Source: Bog-473 sp963730395 (GTDB lineage Bacteria > Actinomycetota > Acidimicrobiia > Acidimicrobiales > RAAP-2). From it: a stretch of 64,000 nucleotides of DNA. The notes beneath the pieces are model-generated. The model searched no databases. It had not been told where the DNA came from and was given only the letters and a program-made list of their open reading frames with translations. A program made the translations under genes and the position numbers. How positions within the stretch are numbered: the stretch's first letter is position 1; each line of letters starts with the position of its first letter. Where the stretch lies: contig CAVSSK010000021.1 in the NCBI GenBank assembly GCA_963730395.1, forward strand, positions 682,001 through 746,000, read 5' to 3'. Shown piece by piece: positions 62,203 to 64,000 of the stretch.

Positions 62203-62609
62203 GCCCGGAGCGGGATTGGGCCGAGTGGGCGCGCACGTTCGAGTCGATTGACGGGCCAGACGAGTTCGCCGCACTCTTCGCTCCCGGGGGCCTCTTCTGC
62301 GACCCGGTGACGCCGTGGACCACCGACCTGCACAAGGTGGCCCGGGACACCGACGCCATCTTCCCCGACTGGTCGCAGCGAGTGGACCGGATCAGAGGCG
62401 GTGCGGACTGGGCCGTCTTCGAGTGGACCGGCACCGGGACGTTCACCATGGGTGACGGGCCAGGGATCGCCATCACCATGCAGGGCGCGACCGTGATCGA
62501 CGTGGACGCCGACGGCAAGGTCACCTCGTGGCGCGACTACCTCGACACCAACGAGCCGACACAGCAGATTCAGTCCGGCCTCCACGGGGCCCATCCAGAG
62601 GGCGGCTGA
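62199..62609 (+). CDS. Nuclear-transport-factor-2/SnoaL-like protein
   Basis: 136 residues from GTG 62199. 'FESIDGPDEFAALFAPGGLF', 'VTPWTTDLHKVARDTDAIFP' and 'WAVFEWTGTGTFTMGDGPGI' then 'VTSWRDYLDTNEPTQQIQ' fit the cone-shaped NTF2 fold. SnoaL-like members are small isomerases, cyclases or ligand binders. It is last in the YbjQ operon. Which reaction, if any, is not visible. Confidence 0.82.
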   Translation: MSPERDWAEWARTFESIDGPDEFAALFAPGGLFCDPVTPWTTDLHKVARDTDAIFPDWSQRVDRIRGGADWAVFEWTGTGTFTMGDGPGIAITMQGATVIDVDADGKVTSWRDYLDTNEPTQQIQSGLHGAHPEGG

Positions 62610-62617
62610 CTCAGGAT

Positions 62618-63703
62618 TCAGGCCTGCTCGGCCACCGCCTTCACGTGGGCCATGCGGACGTCGCGGGCCTCGTCATACTCCTGCGCCGCCTTCTCGTCGT
62701 CGGCCATCTCCGAGTCGATGTCGGTCTCGGCCCAGCCGATCACGCCCATCTCCTCGAAGGCCGACCGCAGCTTGGGCCCCCATAGGCCGATGTCGCGCAG
62801 GATCGGCACGATCCGCATGAAGAGGAAATTGCGGAACATCCGCAACGTCTCGCTGTTCTCGACATAGACGCCGATCTCGGGCGGAAGTTCGAGACGCTCC
62901 CAGATCTCCTCGCCCAGGAAACGGTCCCGCATCAGGTAGCACGCCTCGATGCAGAAGGCCTCCCGCTCGTCGCGCTCGGCCTGGGTGAGCTGCGGGTAGT
63001 AGTCGCGGAGCGCCAGGCGCCCGAACATCACGTGGCGTGCCTCGTCCTGCATGACGTAGGCGTTCAACGCCTTGGCCAACGGCTCGGTGGCGTTGTTACG
63101 AATGATCCCGAAGGCCGCCAGCGCCAGCCCTTCAACCAGCACCTGCATGCCGAGATACGTCATGTCCCACCGGCTGTCGGCGATCACGTCGTCGAGCAGC
63201 GCCTTGAGATACTTGTTGAGCGGGTAGACCATCTGCACCTTCTCGTGCAGGTAGCGGCTGTACACCTCGACGTGGCGCGCCTCGTCGATCACCTGCGTGG
63301 CCGCGTAGAACTTCGAGTCGATGTCGGGGACCGTCTGCACGATCTTGGCCGTGCAGATCAGGGCGCCCTGTTCGCCGTGCATGAACTGGCTGAAGCGCCA
63401 GGCCTCGAAGTGTCGCCGCAGCTCGCCCTTGCGCTCGTCCGACATCTTGTCCCACCACTCCGTCCCGAAGATGGGCACCATCTCGTCGGGCATCCCGACC
63501 GGGTTGGTCAGGTCGACCTCCTGGCTCCAGTCCAAGCGGTCGCTGCCGATCCACTGGCGCCGTGTGCCCTTGTCGTAGAGGCGCAGCAGCTGGTCGCGCC
63601 CACCGGTGTAGTTGAAGTCGAACATCGTCGTGGACGGCGACTCGATCCCCCACTTCGGCTCGAAGGCGAGGTTCGAGTCGGTGCTCGACGGGATGGTGGT
63701 CAT
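62618..63703 (-). CDS. Ferritin-like diiron protein (AurF/R2-type fold)
   Basis: 361 residues from ATG 63703 (AAGGGGG five bases upstream). Two iron-site helices are seen: 'EQGALICTAKIV' followed by 'QVIDEARHVEVYSRYLHEKV' (ExxH), and 'YVMQDEARHVMFGRLALRDY' (second ExxH). Helices of R2-like or AurF-type N-oxygenases share this layout. A role in hydroxylating a lipid or a ring is possible. It is convergent with the YbjQ operon (8 bp gap) and follows the dehydrogenase at the window end on the same strand, 141 bp apart. Confidence 0.82.
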   Translation of the reverse strand: MTTIPSSTDSNLAFEPKWGIESPSTTMFDFNYTGGRDQLLRLYDKGTRRQWIGSDRLDWSQEVDLTNPVGMPDEMVPIFGTEWWDKMSDERKGELRRHFEAWRFSQFMHGEQGALICTAKIVQTVPDIDSKFYAATQVIDEARHVEVYSRYLHEKVQMVYPLNKYLKALLDDVIADSRWDMTYLGMQVLVEGLALAAFGIIRNNATEPLAKALNAYVMQDEARHVMFGRLALRDYYPQLTQAERDEREAFCIEACYLMRDRFLGEEIWERLELPPEIGVYVENSETLRMFRNFLFMRIVPILRDIGLWGPKLRSAFEEMGVIGWAETDIDSEMADDEKAAQEYDEARDVRMAHVKAVAEQA

Positions 63704-63844
63704 GGGGCCCCCTTGGGTCATGTGTGATCGGTTGTGCAGCGCCGCCCCCGCTCGCCAAGGCTACGTCGCGTGCGGTCCGGACGTCATCCGGAGAGGCCGC
63801 CCCGTCGATCTGCCGGAGTGCTCCAGGGGAGTGCGACCCGCCAT

Positions 63845-64000
63845 TCAGCGGAAGTCGAACGCAACCTTGATGGCGCCGCTCTCCTCCTGGGTCGCCAGCG
63901 CGATGAACGCCTCCCGCCACTGATCCAGCCGGAAGGTGTGGGTGAGCATGCCCGTCAGGTCCACGCGCCCCTGCTCGGCGAGACGTAGGTAGTGGGCGAT
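63845..64000 (-). CDS. Zinc-type alcohol dehydrogenase/quinone reductase superfamily, C-terminal end (truncated)
   Basis: Only the last 51 codons are in the window: 'HYLRLAEQGRVDLTGMLTHT' then 'FRLDQWREAFIALATQEESG' and 'AIKVAFDFR' at the stop (63845). This is the characteristic C-terminal end of medium-chain dehydrogenases ('.HTF.LDQ..EAF..........KV.'). The cofactor and zinc domains lie beyond the right edge. Family likely; substrate unknown. Confidence 0.78.
   Translation of the reverse strand: MAHYLRLAEQGRVDLTGMLTHTFRLDQWREAFIALATQEESGAIKVAFDFR

Noticed and set aside
60298..62274. Long minus-strand reading frame opposite the YbjQ operon
   Set aside because: Opposite-strand shadow; the plus-strand frames carry repeated, conserved domains and coupled starts.

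Overview
The window is high-GC DNA from an actinobacterium. The evidence is GC-rich third codon positions, many GTG/TTG starts, F420-type LLM oxidoreductases, a DUF222/HNH protein, a BsaP-type zinc ribbon behind bioB and an Anbu protease. The best guess at class is Acidimicrobiia, because secreted proteins with the 'YWLVASDGG.F.FGDA.FYGS' repeat are, as I recall, common there; that is inference, not proof. No rRNA, tRNA, CRISPR array, insertion sequence or prophage was recognised.

Layout. 0-29.3 kb is dominated by sterol or lipid catabolism. A cyp125-like P450 with two LLM oxidoreductases points left. An igr-type operon points right: chsE2(fadE29)-chsH2-chsE1(fadE28)-chsH1-ltp2, the cassette that removes the last propionyl unit of the cholesterol side chain in mycobacteria. 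Further on are a FadD17-like ligase divergent from an LLM enzyme, a FadD19-like ligase, and a third CoA ligase facing an acyl-CoA dehydrogenase. Four AACnnGTT boxes resembling KstR operators sit in front of the P450, chsE2, the FadD17/LLM pair and the FadD19-like gene, suggesting one regulon. Three large secreted two-propeller proteins (18.0-26.8 kb) are interleaved with these genes.

30.7-39.5 kb holds cofactor genes: an archaeal-type riboflavin synthase (ribC), bioA-bioF-bioD to the right and bioB-bsaP to the left. Between the biotin blocks lie a DUF222/HNH protein, a D-2-hydroxyacid dehydrogenase and a YihY/BrkB membrane protein. 39.5-48.5 kb has an acyl-CoA dehydrogenase, a TetR/MFS efflux pair around a large palindrome, and a leftward run LLM-amidase-cupin-P450. 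48.5-56 kb has a PPK2 kinase, an orphan adenine methyltransferase, an AIM24 protein and a small leftward catabolic operon (VOC-CMD-DUF7064-like).

56.3-58.3 kb is a GH43-plus-propeller gene broken by about eight apparent frameshifts. 59.1-62.6 kb is a tightly coupled five-gene operon whose three central genes are tandem YbjQ-domain proteins; it is the best candidate here for an undescribed system. The window ends in a diiron ferritin-like protein and a truncated zinc-type dehydrogenase.

Many otherwise well-conserved genes carry single-base frameshifts, mostly one extra base. This looks like uncorrected sequence error rather than biology, so coordinates of those genes are given as the full conserved span.
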